Assembly: GCA_009760855.2 (NCBI GenBank)
Contig: WPIO01000049.1
Span: 2,435,001-2,499,000, forward strand
DNA from: Cristatella mucedo
Taxonomy: Eukaryota > Bryozoa > Phylactolaemata > Cristatellidae
Reading direction: 5' to 3'
DNA: 64,000 bases
Shown in pieces: positions 45,111 to 58,129 of this stretch (position 1 is its first letter; each line of letters opens with the position of its first letter). A program made the translations under genes and the position numbers. The notes under the pieces were generated by a model, which was not told where the DNA came from, ran no database searches, and saw only the letters and a list, made by a program, of their open reading frames with translations.

Positions 45111-45674
45111 CTGCTGGTCACCTAGGCAGCCTAGGCTGCTTCCCAGCACCGAGAGCTGTACATGCAATGTAAGGGGTCCTGTAAGGGGGCAGGAGCAGGC
45201 AGGTCACCGAGAGAGTAGCTCCCTCTACGAATCTCGGACAAATGCTGCTTCGAGAACTGGCCAACGGTGTGGCTGTGCCGGGGAGGCGGAGGTAGCAGCT
45301 TCAGCTGCTGCAGCTGACTGCAACCTGAGCAAGTACTGGCTTGTCTAGTGGGCTGCACACGACAGTAGGCACATCCACAGCTTCTGAGCTTGACCCATCG
45401 GCTCCTCCTTAGGCCAGAACCTGGCTGGAGCCTAGCCAAACAGAGACGTACACAGGGTCATGTAGTAGTCTAGCTGTCAGATGGTGCCTATTCAGAACAG
45501 ATGGAGCTGTGGCCAGACCTAATGGTTGCTGGGGTAGCTGAAGTGGCTGGGGTAGCTGAATAGTTGGATTGAGCTCGAGCTGAGAAGCACAGCCATTCGT
45601 CGGGTAGCACTTTGTACCGTGCCAAAAGCTGACTAGTGCATCAGAGCTCGAAGCAGCAGCAGCTATGGCACACG

Positions 45675-45748
<74 letters not shown>

Positions 45749-47021
45749 AGGAAGACAGGGGGGAGAGAAGGAGTGAGTGGGGGTGGGAGAGAGAGAGAGA
45801 GAGAGAGAGGGGGAGAGAGAGGGAGGTAGGGTGGGTGAGAGGGAGAGGGAGAGGGATAGAGTGAATAGCCGGGCAGGGCCACTGGCTCACAGGGGCAGCT
45901 GTAGCAGTAGATAGGTCAAATTTGACAGGAAGTCCAGGTTACAAGTGGATGCCAAGCTTTAGATCATAGTTCGACTGACTGCATAAAGATTCACTGTGAC
46001 CACTCAGACGACAAAGCCTGCCTTATACTCGAGAATGGTGGCAGACCAATGGCCTCACACCATGTGTCCTTGGTCATGTAGGGGAAGCAGCTTGTAAGCC
46101 AAAAAACCTTGTTTTCCTGCAGGCACCTCATGGCTGCATCCTGGCATCCTGATCAGCTGTGTGAGCTGGCCCTAGGGCCAGTATGGACTAGTATTAGCCA
46201 GCTACAATTGCCACTGTCGAGGCTGAATCTAGTCTCCGAGGAGAAAAGGTTGCATCCTCACGCTAGTGCAGGCTTGTGCTGCCTGCGTTTGCAGACATCG
46301 TTCGGCACATTTTGACAGGATGCCAGGCATACTGGCAGCTTTAGGGCAGCCAGATGTGGTGGCAGGACCGGCGGCCTGCCTCAGCTGCTACTGCTGCTGC
46401 TCTTCGGTTTCATTTGCAGGCAGTCGGCACAGGAGTGGGCATAGCGATTCAGGAGCATACCAAAACTTGGCTCCCTCTGCGGCAGATGGGAATTTGCAGG
46501 TCCCATCCAGGAAAAGCCGGCCAGCATCCCGACCGATAGGCAGCTCGAAGACCACAACACACCACCCACTGGCGATTAGTAACCAGAGTTGAGAGACCTG
46601 TGTGAAGATTTTCCAAAGGTTTCCCTGGAAAGGTCGATTTTCTATGGAAAATTGCAAAGATGTTAACAAAGACTGAGCAAAACAGAGTTGGAGCCTGTAG
46701 TAGTAGCTTTTTAGTTTTGTGAAAATCGTGGGGGGGGGACCGGAGCCACATGTTGGCCCTTGCCAGGAGGATTAATGCCAGTTAGCAAGCAGAATCCTAG
46801 TAATCTCAACTGAACAGGCAAGCAGCCTGAAACCAGTTAGGCGTGGTAAAATAGGTGGATCCCGAATGGAGTACAAGCTGGAACATGTTCACCTCCAACG
46901 GTGAACTGATCTTCGACCTTTGTGGAGGGTAATTCATTCCCTTCCGCAATGAACCAGCTGCTGCCAGGTTTGGTAGCAGCTCTTTACCGTGGCAAAGTAG
47001 AAGCTAGAAGGGGAGAGAGAG
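45111..47021. other. No gene recognised; GA arrays
   Basis: Contains GA arrays at 45679-45743 and 45788-45855. A minus-strand frame at 45131-45439 has no recognised domain. Confidence 0.4.
45679..45855. repeat. GA/GGGA purine tract
   Basis: Two GA runs joined by a G-rich purine stretch, strand-asymmetric for about 175 bp. Confidence 0.95.
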
Positions 47022-47264
47022 AAGCTCGGCCGATGACTACGACGACTATCCTGCTCGAGCTGCCCTGCGACAAGTGTGCGCCAAGCAGCGACAGCTGAAT
47101 GCGTGCGCCCTTTACATGCGTGGCTTTTCGGTACCCGGGAAAAAAGCTATCTTGGCACTGGACGACAGAACTAGTCTAGCTGATAATAGACTGACAGCCA
47201 TGGGTGCTGCACCTGACTCTCTGCTCATCTCGGCTGGAGGAGATCTTGGAAATACGACTGGGCA
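47022..47264 (+). CDS. Possible orphan exon, unknown product
   Basis: An open frame of about 80 codons (SADDYDDYPARAALRQVCAK at its start, SAGGDLGNTTGQ at its end) runs into an excellent donor, CAG|GTGAGC. Composition looks protein-like rather than low-complexity. Against it: no polypyrimidine tract or convincing acceptor upstream (the DNA before it is GA-rich), no recognised family, and no partner exon found on this strand. Confidence 0.22.
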
Positions 47265-50204
47265 GGTGAGCTTTGCTAGTTAGCTGCCCTAGTTGCTCAG
47301 CTACACTATAACTGAATAAGCAGTGTCTCTTGAACTTGTTAAAGCAAGAAATAATGCAGATTGCCCATACACATGGCCTGCCAATGACAAAGACGGCCAG
47401 GTCGGCCAGGCGCCCAGCCTGACTTCTGAAAGCCCTTCATGTGGCTAGCTATAATTCTGATTGGGGCTGAATGACATCACATTTTAGGCCGTGTCACGAG
47501 GGCAAGCTGATAGTGCAGAGCCAGAGCCATTTCTATTATCCAGGAGCAGCCATAAAGCATCCTGCTAGTGCAGACAGGGTTCACAAAGGAATACTCAGGA
47601 CACTGCTGAGCTCTAATGGACAGAGCCAGGTCATCTGCCCAGTTTAGGGACATACTTCCGGAACAGAAGAAACACTGGATAGCTTGGTAAACCAAGCACT
47701 GGTTTAGCAGCTGGTGTGGCATGGGCCATGTGATGGCTACAATCAACCCTCTATTAGCAGCAAGCCAATGCTGCTGCATCTTGGCCAGGGAAAACACATA
47801 CACAAAGTACACACATGGGCTGCCCTTAACTAGTGAGCCTGTACACTGACTGACTGCATGAGCTCAGGCAGTGTGAGTAGGTAACCGGAAAACCGGATTC
47901 AAGCAAGCATGTTGCATTCAGGCATTCAGCTGTTTGCTAACCAAACCTCTCGGAAATGACCCGGGTGGCTAGAGAATGATTACGACATTGGAGACCTTGT
48001 CATTAGCTCCAGCAGCAATGGCCAATATCGAAGTTGGGCAGCTCAGAAGCCATCAGATATGCTATCCTGGGTAATCGACCATAACGCCCTGGCAGAACTC
48101 TACTCCGGAAATTGCAGCCAGCAAAGCCCGAGAGAATAACAAGGTACTCACACGTCTGAAGGAAAACAGCCGCTGATTCTGGCAGTAAGCAGCTAGTGGA
48201 GAGGTGAGCTGCTGCAGACGCCCCGGGATTGTAGAACCAAACAAACAAGGAACTGCCTTGATTGCTCGAACGGAACAAGCTAAGCTCAAGCTCAGCTCAG
48301 AGGCTAGTCTCTATGATCATGATCCATTCTCCTCCCCATCATCGGTCCTCCTCCCCATCATTCATCCTCCAACTACTCCTCCAACACCGAGGTCAACTGC
48401 AGGGTTGGAATGCTGGTGAGTCAGGCCAGTGAAGTGTAGAATACCCCTGGCTGCTCCGGTTCAATACAAAAAAAAGGGCATGTGGACTAGATGCAGCACA
48501 GTCGTCACGATGGCTAGCAGTAGAAGGAGCTGTCATTCGTAGGGCAACGAAACAGGAGGCAGATGACCATCGCCAGCTCCGGCTGGATTCGGCCAGTGGC
48601 AGCTGATGGATCGTGCTCCCAGCCAATCCCGAAGCTCCGAGCTGTGGCAGCAGCTCGGACAGGAGCCTTCAGTTCAGTGGTCAAGGCAGCTTCAAGCTTG
48701 TAGCCACTGGCCCAAGCCAGTGCCAATGCCAGTGCTCATGCTGCACCTCATTCAGCTGCTGGAGACTGTGTGTGGCTTCCTGGTCGGCGTTGCTGCAAAA
48801 TGCTCAGCCATTCGTGCCGGTAGATGGCAACAATCTGAACCCGGCCCATACAGAAAGCTGGTCTTGGGCGTTATTGAAGCAATTGGCAGTTAGCAAGGTG
48901 GCTGGAGTACAAGGCAAGGGACCTGCTGACTGGTAATCCGGAGCCACTAGAGTCCAGCCATTCCATGCATAGTGCCAGACGACTGCTGCTGCTGCAATTA
49001 CACAGGTTCGCATGTGTCAGCCAGAAACCCGAGGGGGGTGACTTACAAGCTTCTGCTCCTTGTGCTGCTATTCACTAATGACAACCAGGTAACCCCTTTG
49101 CTGAAAGAGGGTGGGTCGCAGATGCCTAGGTTGGCTACAGGCAAGGAGGACGATGGCAATAAAATGAGTCATCGAGTCATTCGGATCTCTTTGATCTGAG
49201 CAAAAAGCCTGTGGTAGGGTGCAAGTTGTCATCAAGTCAAAGTAATAGAAGAGTGACCAAAAAGCCCTAGCTAGGCTTGGTGAGCAGAAGGGGACTACAG
49301 CAGAGGGACTGTTAAGTCTCAAGGGGGAGCGGGAGCGGGAGCGGGAGCTCGGTCAACACGAGAACTGAAGTGGCAGCAGCAGCCATCGACTGCTGCCGAT
49401 TGATGACTGTAGCAGCCGAGAGAAATGATGCGAGGCAGCTTGAGCCGAAAGCTGCACTGCGATCGATCTGCCTGCACAGCACCCGCACTAGCTGACAGAC
49501 GATCAAGGGATCTTGCTCGAACAAATGCCAACTGCGGCCACAGCATTCACCCAGTGCTGCACACCATAGGAAACCTGGACCCCCAGCAAGCCACGTACGT
49601 CACTGGAGACTTCACATTTACAGCCATAAGATGCGGCAATAAAATTTGATTTAGTAGCTGCAGCACAATCGAGGGCTATGGTAGATTGCTGCCACTGCGA
49701 GTTCACTTGGACTTGCCTGTTTCAGTAGCAGCTGACTTCCTAAGCTAGCAAAGTTACTAATGGAGCATTAAACGTCTCCCATTGTACCGGCAGATTCATC
49801 AAGAATGGCAACATACAGAACCCTTTCATTGGCAGCCTGTTGATAGGCTGCTAATTTCGGAGCTCGATAACTACTGTTCATATGCAACGATCATATCGGT
49901 CATGCTGCAATGTAGCCAAAATAGAAACGACGGCACGCTGGCACTTCACTACCCACGTGCTCAGTTCGAGTGCTGCCGCAGGCAACACTTGATTGCCAGC
50001 AGCCAGCAGGACTCGAATGACAATGCTGCCCTGCCGACATATGAATGACAATGCCGAATCAGCCGATCGCTTTCCTCCATCTGCCAACTTCGAAAAAACT
50101 ACCTTTAAGCGTTCCGTGGTGGCTAACTCTAGTCTGCTTGCTTCCTCGGCTTCACTCCTTAAGTCGGTGAAGCATTCAATCTTTCTTTGCTGTGTGAGAT
50201 AAAG
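47265..50204. other. No gene or repeat recognised
   Basis: About 2.9 kb with short frames only. A GGGAGC tandem (GGGAGCGGGAGCGGGAGC) lies at 49324-49348. Confidence 0.4.
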
Positions 50205-50390
50205 TAAAGGCTAGAGACGATTCAGCAGCCATATTTATACAGCGGCGGAAGAGCCGTAGTGGCCGTAAATTCGGCTGCCACTGGCGGGCAATTCAGATTT
50301 GCCAGTTGCAGGACTCAAGCCCGTAGCGACTCGGGTCGTCAAGCCCTAGCTGCTTACCCCTAAGCTAAGGAGACCGTGGGACATGACAGC
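50205..50390 (-). repeat. SINE family B, diverged
   Basis: GATTCAGCAGCCATATTTAT, GAAGAGCCGTAGTGGCCGTA, GCAGGACTCAAGCCCGTAG (B-box complement), CTGCTTACCCCTAAGCTAAG. Confidence 0.65.
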
Positions 50391-50394
50391 TGAT

Positions 50395-50490
50395 GCTCAG
50401 CCGTCGAGTGCACTATAGATAACTCTGCACTGTAACTCTGCCCATTAGGTCCTCAAGTCTTTAGGTCGCAGAGATAAACAAAACCGATAG
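50395..50490 (+). repeat. Repeat family C, diverged
   Basis: GCACTATAGATAACTCTGCAC, TAACTCTGCCCATTAGGTCC, CAAGTCTTTAGGTCGCAGAG. Confidence 0.5.
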
Positions 50491-50544
50491 CCCGAACTCA
50501 GTGGTGGCAGCAGCAGTGGCAGAAGCCTTCAAAAGTGGAGGTTG

Positions 50545-50690
50545 GCTGATTTAACAGCTTCATCCATAGAGCAGTAGCAGCAGATCATTAGCAGCTGTCA
50601 CTCTCACTCCCAGCCAGACCGGTCAAGCAAAGCTCTCTTGTTGCAAGACTCGAACCCACGGGTCGTGCTGGTCGAGCTTCTCACGAATAA
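50545..50690 (-). repeat. SINE family B, diverged
   Basis: GCTGATTTAACAGCTTCATC at one end and GCAAGACTCGAACCCACGGG at the B-box end. The centre is expanded by CAG triplets. Confidence 0.55.
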
Positions 50691-52227
50691 ACCAACAAAG
50701 GCAAGGGTCTAAGTACGTTAAGTTCACCACACTAGGTTCTGAGAAATTAAGCATGCACCGGCTGTTAACAATCTTTTAGTGAAGCAGCAGCAGCTGCTGC
50801 TGCTGCTGGCCGGTGCCTCCCGTGCGAACCACAATATTCCCGTGCCCTGCCTTTTTTGCTGCTGGAGCTGCATCTACACTGACATGGCGTAGCCCACTTG
50901 CGACAACGGCAGCAGCAGCAGTGGCTGTTGCCTAATGCTGCTGCTGCAATTCTACTGCTGAAGTGAGTCAGTGTGCCACAAGTCTCTTGCAGGTCGCCTG
51001 CAGCTACTACTGCTGCTTCATAGCCGCAGCAAGATCGACTCACTAACACGACATGGCAGATTTTCGTTTCTTTCCATTGCTACAATATCCATTTATACTT
51101 TTTTGGCCGAACATAAATCTGGCTGACGACTTAGGTGCAATCACTCAAAAATGAATAGTCCGGTACGTCCGACTCGGCCGTTTGCTCGAATGTCAACTTC
51201 CGAAGACGACATGCCATGTATTCTTTCTTCCTAGTGGTACAATATCCCTTCGTAATTTAAGGCTATTGAAATCTGAATTATTGTTCTGCGGCATACTCGT
51301 GGAAATGACGATGCATTCCCTCTCTCGCTGCTACCTGCTGCTTCTGCTGTTTTATCTGCTGCTTCTGCTGCTGCTGCCGCTGCATCGGGTGATTAACCAG
51401 GTGGTGTATCAGGCGATGCTGTTCGATGTTGGGGCGGGCCAGTGAAGCCGAGCAGCATGAGCAGTAGAAGGACGCAGAGCATCTGAGATGAATGAGCCAG
51501 TCGAGAGTCTAGTTCACTACTTGGTCATCAAATTAAGTACCTGGGCTCTTATTTAACTGTCCCAATAAGTATACCTGCTGCTGGCTGGACGAAACAACGA
51601 AGTGGCAAACCTCCGCAAGCTGGGAGTAGCAGTGGTCCGGCAATGGCTGAAAGCCGGTGGTGTTCGCCACTAGAAACATGGGCAATTCCAGTGAGGCTGC
51701 TGAGGTCTGCCACACAGGCATTGGCTCTCGAATTCGTGGCTTCGGCTGCGCCACCTGCAGCCAGCTGCATGTGCAGCCAGGTACGAAACTGCAAAGGCTA
51801 CTCCAAGTGGGCATGGCTGTTTGGAAGTTCAAGTCAACGCGAAGCCTGTGACACGAATGGCATTTGATACAAATCGTCTGGATAAACAGAGACTGACACA
51901 TGGTCTAGGTGAGATGCAGCGTACCCAACTAGGGATTCTTCAGTCGGTGTGTGTGCGTGCATGCTAGCGTGCGTGTGTGCACTCGTCGTGAGCACGCTCG
52001 AGTCTGCGCGTGGGAGGGGGTGCGTGCCTGTGCGTCCACGCATTCGTCTGTGCACAGACGTTGCATGCGTTCTCGTGCGGCCCATCTATCGCTGAGGCTG
52101 CAGAAGCAGGCAGGCTAGCAGTGAAGTGAGCCCCGTGGCAGGAAACAAAAAGTCCTCAATGCCACGTGAAGCAGCCAGCATGGCACACGAAAAAGTGGCT
52201 GCTACAGAGACACGCGAGCGTTTAACT
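50691..52227. other. No gene recognised; CTG-rich tracts
   Basis: Repeated CTG/CAG runs near 50,785-50,810 and 51,330-51,385 create a Leu-rich frame on the plus strand (51182-51445) that looks membrane-like but follows the triplet composition, so it is not called. Confidence 0.4.
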
Positions 52228-52600
52228 AATAATAATAATAATAATAATGCACTTGATAAAGCGCCCTCAGAGAACTCAATCTCTTTCTAGGCGCTTTACA
52301 TTGGCTGCAAAGGGAAACACCAAAAAGTGGTGAAATGTGGCAAATAACAACGCTCCCGACAGAGAAGCCTAGCTGCAGAGTTTTGCACCAACTGTAAGCA
52401 CCTGACTTCACATGCTGGCAGACCAGCAAGCAGTGTGTCACATAGGTCGAGATTGAATGTCGCAAATGCATTGACCAATTTAGATTAAGGATCCCTGTCT
52501 ATGCAAGCAAATTTTAGCAATGTTATGTAGCTGAAAGTAGGCAGACTTGGTTGTTGAGCTAATATGGCCGTCTCTATCTTACAGGACAGGGGTTCACGCG
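52228..52600 (-). mobile_element. LINE A copy with internal deletion
   Basis: ATT-repeat tail, the 3' UTR block AAGCGCCCTCAGAGAACTC, then a direct jump into RT thumb sequence (GCAGAGTTTTGCACCAACTG; reverse frame AFATFNLDLCDTLLAGLPAC, compare AFVTSRLDFCNSLLTGLPAC). The last about 100 codons of the frame plus most of the 3' UTR are deleted. Confidence 0.8.
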
Positions 52601-52814
52601 TAGTAAAGTCAGACATGCCGAGTTCACTCTGTTGGCATGCATGCACTTTGCTGCCGGCTGAGGGATAGGGTGCCTGATCACGTGGGCATCACTTTCGGCA
52701 TCCTCCTCCCCCTCCTCCTGCAGTCCCTCTGCGTGCAAAACTTCAATGCCACCATGCTAAACTCGACGCGTGAATTTCCATTACAAGCAGCAGATTTCTG
52801 CTGCATCTACTTAG

Positions 52815-53095
52815 CTGCTTGCATCACCTGTTATTTTTTCCTCCGAATGGACTGCATCTACTAGTGCTGACATGTGGCTTTGCTGAAAAATTTAAGCATA
52901 GTTTGTCGAGGTCGGGTACGGAATAAGGAATTGAACTGCTTCTATTGCTAGATCGTGAGCAAGGTTCTCTTTTAGGCTGCCATTTAAAAAAGGAGAGGAT
53001 TCTCTTGTTGTTCCAGATGTCTGGCAGCCGTATTTACTTGCTAAATGCATACCCTCGATGCATGCCTAGTTCCTTCGAAACTGTTTGCATACTCA
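52815..53095. repeat. Direct repeat, left copy flanking a hAT element
   Basis: Shares ordered blocks with 55428-55860: CACCTGTT, AGTGCTGACA, GAATAAGGAATTGAACTGCT, GATCGTGAGCAAGGTTCTCT, TTTAGGCTGCCATT, CAGATGTCTGGCAGC, ATACCCTCGAT and CTGTTTGCATAC. Identity is roughly three quarters by eye. Confidence 0.8.
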
Positions 53096-55418
53096 AGTAG
53101 GGTTTCTGGTTACTGCTCAACAGTAACAGTAAGGCAGCTGTTTTTTGCCCATAATCAAATAAAGTAAATAGCTGTTTTTTATCTGTTTTAATGTTTCTAA
53201 CCAAAATTGTTAAACCAAAAAATACTACAACTGAAGCTCCAATGTTCATTATGGATAGAGAATATGTAGCTGAAAACAAATTTTTGAAATTTCTTTTTAA
53301 TGGTTTAGTGATGCGTTAGGATGGTTTCATCAAATTGGTCGAGAACTAAAATTAAGTGCAATTTTGCCAACATTAAGTAAGATAATAAGTAAATTAATCT
53401 TGTAACATCAACAAAATTGATTTTCTGTTAAGCCATGTCTTCAGTTTGGGAATGCGGTACAAAACGAAAGAATCCAATTACAGAGGAGCTAGAAGGTCAA
53501 TGTGGACGATGCAATACAATCATCAAATGTTCTGGAAACTCTACGTAAACATTGAAGAATCATCTGAAAGTACAGGGAATCGATTTTGGTAAACCTGCTG
53601 AAGGGTGTACATCCAAGGAAGAGCACGTGAACAATAAAAGAACAAAAATAATCGCCTATTTCCTGGGGCAAAGGAGTCTGACTGAGATTGTTGCCAATCT
53701 GGCTGCAGATTGAATATTGATTACAGCTATCACTAAAAGCATGCATATACAGCAATCGATCTCATTGGACGGATTCAAACTTTCAGCGAACGAAAGTGAT
53801 GCAATGAAGCTGGTGCATGAAGATTACGAAGAAAAGAGAAGCAAAGCAATTGCCTAAATCGAGGGAAAACCCTAGAGAGGGGCATACAGTTTAGCACGAC
53901 TGTGGATGAATACATAACCACTTGAGGACGTCGATTCTTAGGAGTCAACATTCATGATAGTTGCTATGAAGCAACAATCAAGACCGGTCTTGTCCGCATA
54001 TTTGGTTTTTGCAGTGCTGTCGATTTGGTTGAATCAATGGAGCAGCATTTGAGCACTTTTTAGAATAGCAATGGTGAAGAATATGGTAGGATCTGCTCAG
54101 GACGGCACTGCATAAAATATCAGATGCATTAGCCACATCAATGTCATCGGACAGTTCTGCTTTAACCATGGTCTGCACCTCAGAGTATGCGACATATTTT
54201 AAAAGACGAGCACTGAGATGGACAATTTAAACCTGGATAGTGATGATATTGCGGAAATGGACCATTTGCAAGCAGGTACAGACTTGGTAGTGATCATCAG
54301 TGGTTCATAAAAATTCATATTCATTAAAAAAAGATGCCGATACCACGATCTGCTCACGAAATCACGAAAGCTTGTCAAATTCGTCAACAAATTAACCGTT
54401 TGAAATAATGCCTTTCAATCCAAAGAAAAAGCTGAGTTCGGACGCTAGATTGAACTGTATCTTGATATGGAGCCACTCTGGCCCTCCATCTCATTATTAA
54501 GACGCTAGTAAAGACAGAAGTCACCATCCGAGAGACATTAACCGAATTAAAGTCCATGGAAATGATTGAGCATTGAATTTTGAAGCTCTCAAAACATTTC
54601 TGAAGTCAACGGAACCAGTGAAACTTTCTGTGGAGAATTTAAGTTGAGAAGACGCGATGTTAATGAGTGCTGACACAAATTTTGAATTCATGCTCAACAA
54701 GCTCTCAAAACCTGAATAATGAAATTAGTACCAAACTCATGGACAATTTGAAATATCGCGTTGAAACGAGACTGAACAATTATACCACGAACCTCTTGGG
54801 TAGTCTAAAAGATCTATCTGTCACCCAGTCAAAAACTGTGCTGGATCTTGCGGGAAATCAAGCGTCTTGTTTATTTGGATTCAAAGATGTACAAGTTGTC
54901 CTCAAATAGTCATCAGGTAAGATGCTGAAAGTGTGAACTTATCTCCTCAAGATAAATTTAATTTGTTCCGTAAAAAAGCTGGATCATCATTTGCAATCGC
55001 AGGGCAAAAGAGTTTCAAATGGCTCAAGCTCGAATTCAAGATCTTCAAGAACTTTAGTCGGTGCACTGAAAATCTCCAAAAGTTGTACGATACATTTCTA
55101 TTCATGAAACCGACATCATCTGACGTTAAAAGAGTTTTTTGGTACGTACCAATTTCCGTACAAAATTAGGATCACTTCTCTCAGACAAGTCACTTAATGC
55201 ACTTGTGTTCTTGAAATATTAATATAAACATTTAAAATGTATTGATTTATACTTTATAACGATAGATTTATAATAAAACAGTGCTCATCGCAAAAATAAG
55301 CTCTTAACTATGAAATTAGTGGAAAATGGATTAAAAACAGCTGCTGACAGCTGTTTTTTGAAAACATTTCGAACAGTAAACATCTGTTTCACAAATGGCT
55401 GTTTTAAGAAACCCTACT
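53096..55418 (+). mobile_element. Dead BED-finger hAT transposon with 12-bp TIRs
   Basis: AGTAGGGTTTCT at 53096-53107 is exactly inverted as AGAAACCCTACT at 55407-55418. Inside are the remains of a BED zinc-finger hAT transposase. Subterminal CAGCTGTTTTTT motifs occur at both ends. The element lies exactly between the two direct repeats. Confidence 0.8.
53432..55230 (+). pseudogene. BED-type hAT transposase remnant
   Basis: The start region encodes MSSVWECGTKRK and a finger CGRCNTIIKCSGNS...LKNHLK, the C-x2-C half of a BED zinc finger with its terminal His region degraded. Later blocks include DNLKYRVETRLNNY and the dimerisation end FMKPTSSDVKRVF. After a frameshift near 55,140 comes SLLSDKSLNALVFLKY, the standard C-terminus of this hAT group. 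Many stops (for example near 53,545, 53,712 and 53,857) make it non-coding. A full copy would be about 600 residues. Confidence 0.85.
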
Positions 55419-55427
55419 TTCAGAAGC

Positions 55428-55860
55428 CCACCTGTTCTGCATATGTTCTTCTCCAAATGAGCGTCATATATCAGTGCTGACACGTGCGCTCTGCTGAACC
55501 GTGTGTGCATAATTTGTCTAGGTCGGTTACAATAAGGAATTAAACTGCTTCGACTACTTGGTCGTGAGCAAGATTCTCTTTTAGGCTGCCATTGAAAAAG
55601 GAGCAAACTATTTTGCTGTTTCAGATGTTTGGCAGCAATATGCCGAGCTGGTTTGGTCCAGTGGTTAAGGTGCCCCCCCAAGGTCTGGCTGAGGTCGTGG
55701 GCTCGAGCCCCCGAGGCATTTGTGAAGCACCTGAATAGAGATTAAGTTCTCTGAGGGCACTATACAAATGACTTATATAGTATATATTAAATAATATTCA
55801 CTTACTAAGTGCTTACCCTCGATTAATTCACAGTATTTCGGACCGTTTGCATACATATTT
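55428..55860. repeat. Direct repeat, right copy, split by a SINE
   Basis: Same block order as 52815-53095, interrupted after GGCAGCAATATGC by the SINE A at 55644 and resuming at TTACTAAGTGCTTACCCTCG around 55,802. The SINE is therefore younger than the duplication. Confidence 0.8.
55644..55796 (+). repeat. SINE family A
   Basis: GAGCTGGTTTGGTCCAGTGG, TTAAGGTG, GTGGGCTCGAGCCCC (B box), AGCACCTGAATAGAGATTAA, GTTCTCTGAGGGCACTATAC, then an AT-rich tail. Confidence 0.87.
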
Positions 55861-57007
55861 AGTATCGCAGTCCAACATCGAAGGGAAAAAGTAATCTTGG
55901 ACTCTAACATCAAGATGAGGATCTTCATAAAAGGTCCACAATATCCAGTCGAGACTGGCTGTGCATGCATGGCACTTGAGCCTGCATATTTGCAGCTGCC
56001 CCCCCCCCCGTTCTGCCGCTCGAGCCAGCGTGAGAAATATGCACAGTTCACACAGCACATCACTGTCCCGAGTCATCTGCCGAGGCAGATGCACCCACTA
56101 GCAACAGATTGGCCGACTGCCAAGATAGGATGTCTTTTTGCACTTACAGCCATTTCTTGCAAACACTAGCATAACGTAGCACACCACATATGGCGTTGCC
56201 ACTGAGGAACAATTGGCAGCAGCTGGAGAAGATTAAGTCACACAATTTGCTGCAGTCGTAGCAGAGAGTTGGAGGTAGTTAAGTGGATGCTGGCCATGCC
56301 ATTAATGGCAGGCAACACCCAGCGTGGCATGCTAATTCCTTCAGCATGCGTTTTTTGGCATCCCAGTACGACAACCGAGAGAGTGCTGACTAGGTGGCTC
56401 CGGGGTCGCAACACCCACTGGACTCGGCTTGCCAAGCTATGAAGCGGCAGCGGCAGCATGTTCAGATTCCACGGAGTCAGTCATGTTGCGCAAGCTCCGA
56501 AGCACGAAAATCCCCATCGAGTGACCGAACCATGCAGATCTTATGATGCTGCACAAGTAAAGCAAAAGCTCGCACCAATCTCGACTGTCCATGCTGCAAG
56601 TAAAGGTGCTGGGTGGGTAGGTATTCAGGCTGCACCCTAAATTGATGCCGACTAACCGAGCGGCGAAGAATCCTCTCCCAAACTCTACCACTGTGCTCTC
56701 CACTTACCACACTTGCCAACAGCTGCAGCGCTCGACATGTCACACCGAAGGCCCGCCGTCTGTCGCATCAATAAAACCAGCCCAGCTGCTATGAAGTGAC
56801 CCTGATGTCTGCCTCGTCGAGTGTGACTGCTGCTGCTGCTGCTTCTTCCAGCTGACAGCTTGCTTGCCGAATGACTGCAGTGCAATAGGTCTAGTCCAAT
56901 TGCACTGCAGCATCGAGTGCGTTAGCATGGAACTCTGGGATGCTGCCGATGGATTATAGATAGCCCAGCAATTAATTAACTGACTCAGCCTCTGTCAATT
57001 TCTGCAA
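55861..57007. other. No gene recognised
   Basis: About 1.1 kb without a recognised domain. A C run lies at 55999-56008. Confidence 0.4.
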
Positions 57008-57108
57008 GACCTATGGATAGTTCAATAGCAGCAGCAGCAGAAGCAGCAGCAGCAGAAGCAGCAGCAGCAGAAGCAGTGGCGGCTGCAGCAGCAGCAGAAG
57101 CAGTAACA
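57008..57108. repeat. CAG/AAG triplet repeat
   Basis: CAGCAGCAGCAGAAG units repeated about four times, followed by GGCTGCAGCAG variants. Confidence 0.93.
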
Positions 57109-57786
57109 CAGGAATTCTTGCCTAGGCCAGCCCTACGGCTGGGGCCGTGTAGATTAGAGGCTATCTCAGGGTAAGGGGGAAACCTGAGAGTTTCACAAGG
57201 CATTTCTCTCCGGCAAGGCTTTGCAGATGCAGGTGACCAGATGCTGATTGCCGAGCTTGGCTATCACCACAAGCATGAGCATGTGTGCCAAACCGTTCAG
57301 ACTAAAGCAAGCAGGCCACCAGCTGATATTGGAAGGAACTGGGAAGGCAGTAGTTTGCTTGTAAGCATGCTGGCTTACAGGTGTAAGCAGACATATGCAA
57401 GTACGTGTACACGTCACAGCTGACTCAGCTGATTCGCCATTACCGCCCAGCAAACTTTGCTACGGTACTTACGGTCAGTGGTGAGTTTGCCCCACGGGAG
57501 CAGCAGCATGCTGGGCACCTAAGCGAAAAAACAGAATGGAAAATGTCTTGAATCAGTTTAACCTCCATGGAACAATATTGGCTACCGACTCTACAGCATT
57601 GGAGTGTAGCCTTTTTATATTTTGACTTGGAGAATGCTTGTGCATTTAACACGTCTTTCAAGCCAGACAGACAAAGTTAGTGTTATACAGCAGAGCTCCA
57701 TGGCACACTCACAGCCTAAGCAGCTGTCTCTAGGCATACACGAAAGCCAACAAACTGCATCTCTCAGAGAAGCGAATGCGAAGAAG

Positions 57787-57787
<1 letters not shown>

Positions 57788-57862
<75 letters not shown>

Positions 57863-57971
57863 GAGAGACAGACAGGGACAGATAGAGACAGAGAGTGGGA
57901 GGGAGGGAGACAGACAGACACAGACAGAGAGTGAGAGACAGAGAGTGGGAGAGAGAGAGAGAGAGAGACAG

Positions 57972-58012
<41 letters not shown>
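57788..58012. repeat. GA array with GACA variants joined to GT array
   Basis: GA run (57788-57870), a diverged GACAGA/GGGA section, then a pure GT run (57974-58012). Confidence 0.96.
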
Positions 58013-58014
<2 letters not shown>

Positions 58015-58129
58015 AGCATTGCTGAGTGAGCAGGTCACAGAGTCGAAGAGTGAGTGATGAATGCCGTGGTAGCAATATTAATATGCCGCGGTAGTACTAA
58101 ATTTAGCAGTGCTGGACGGCAGTAAATGA

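Noticed and set aside
51182..51445. Leu-rich putative membrane peptide
   Set aside because: Hydrophobicity follows a CTG repeat; no initiation or splice context.
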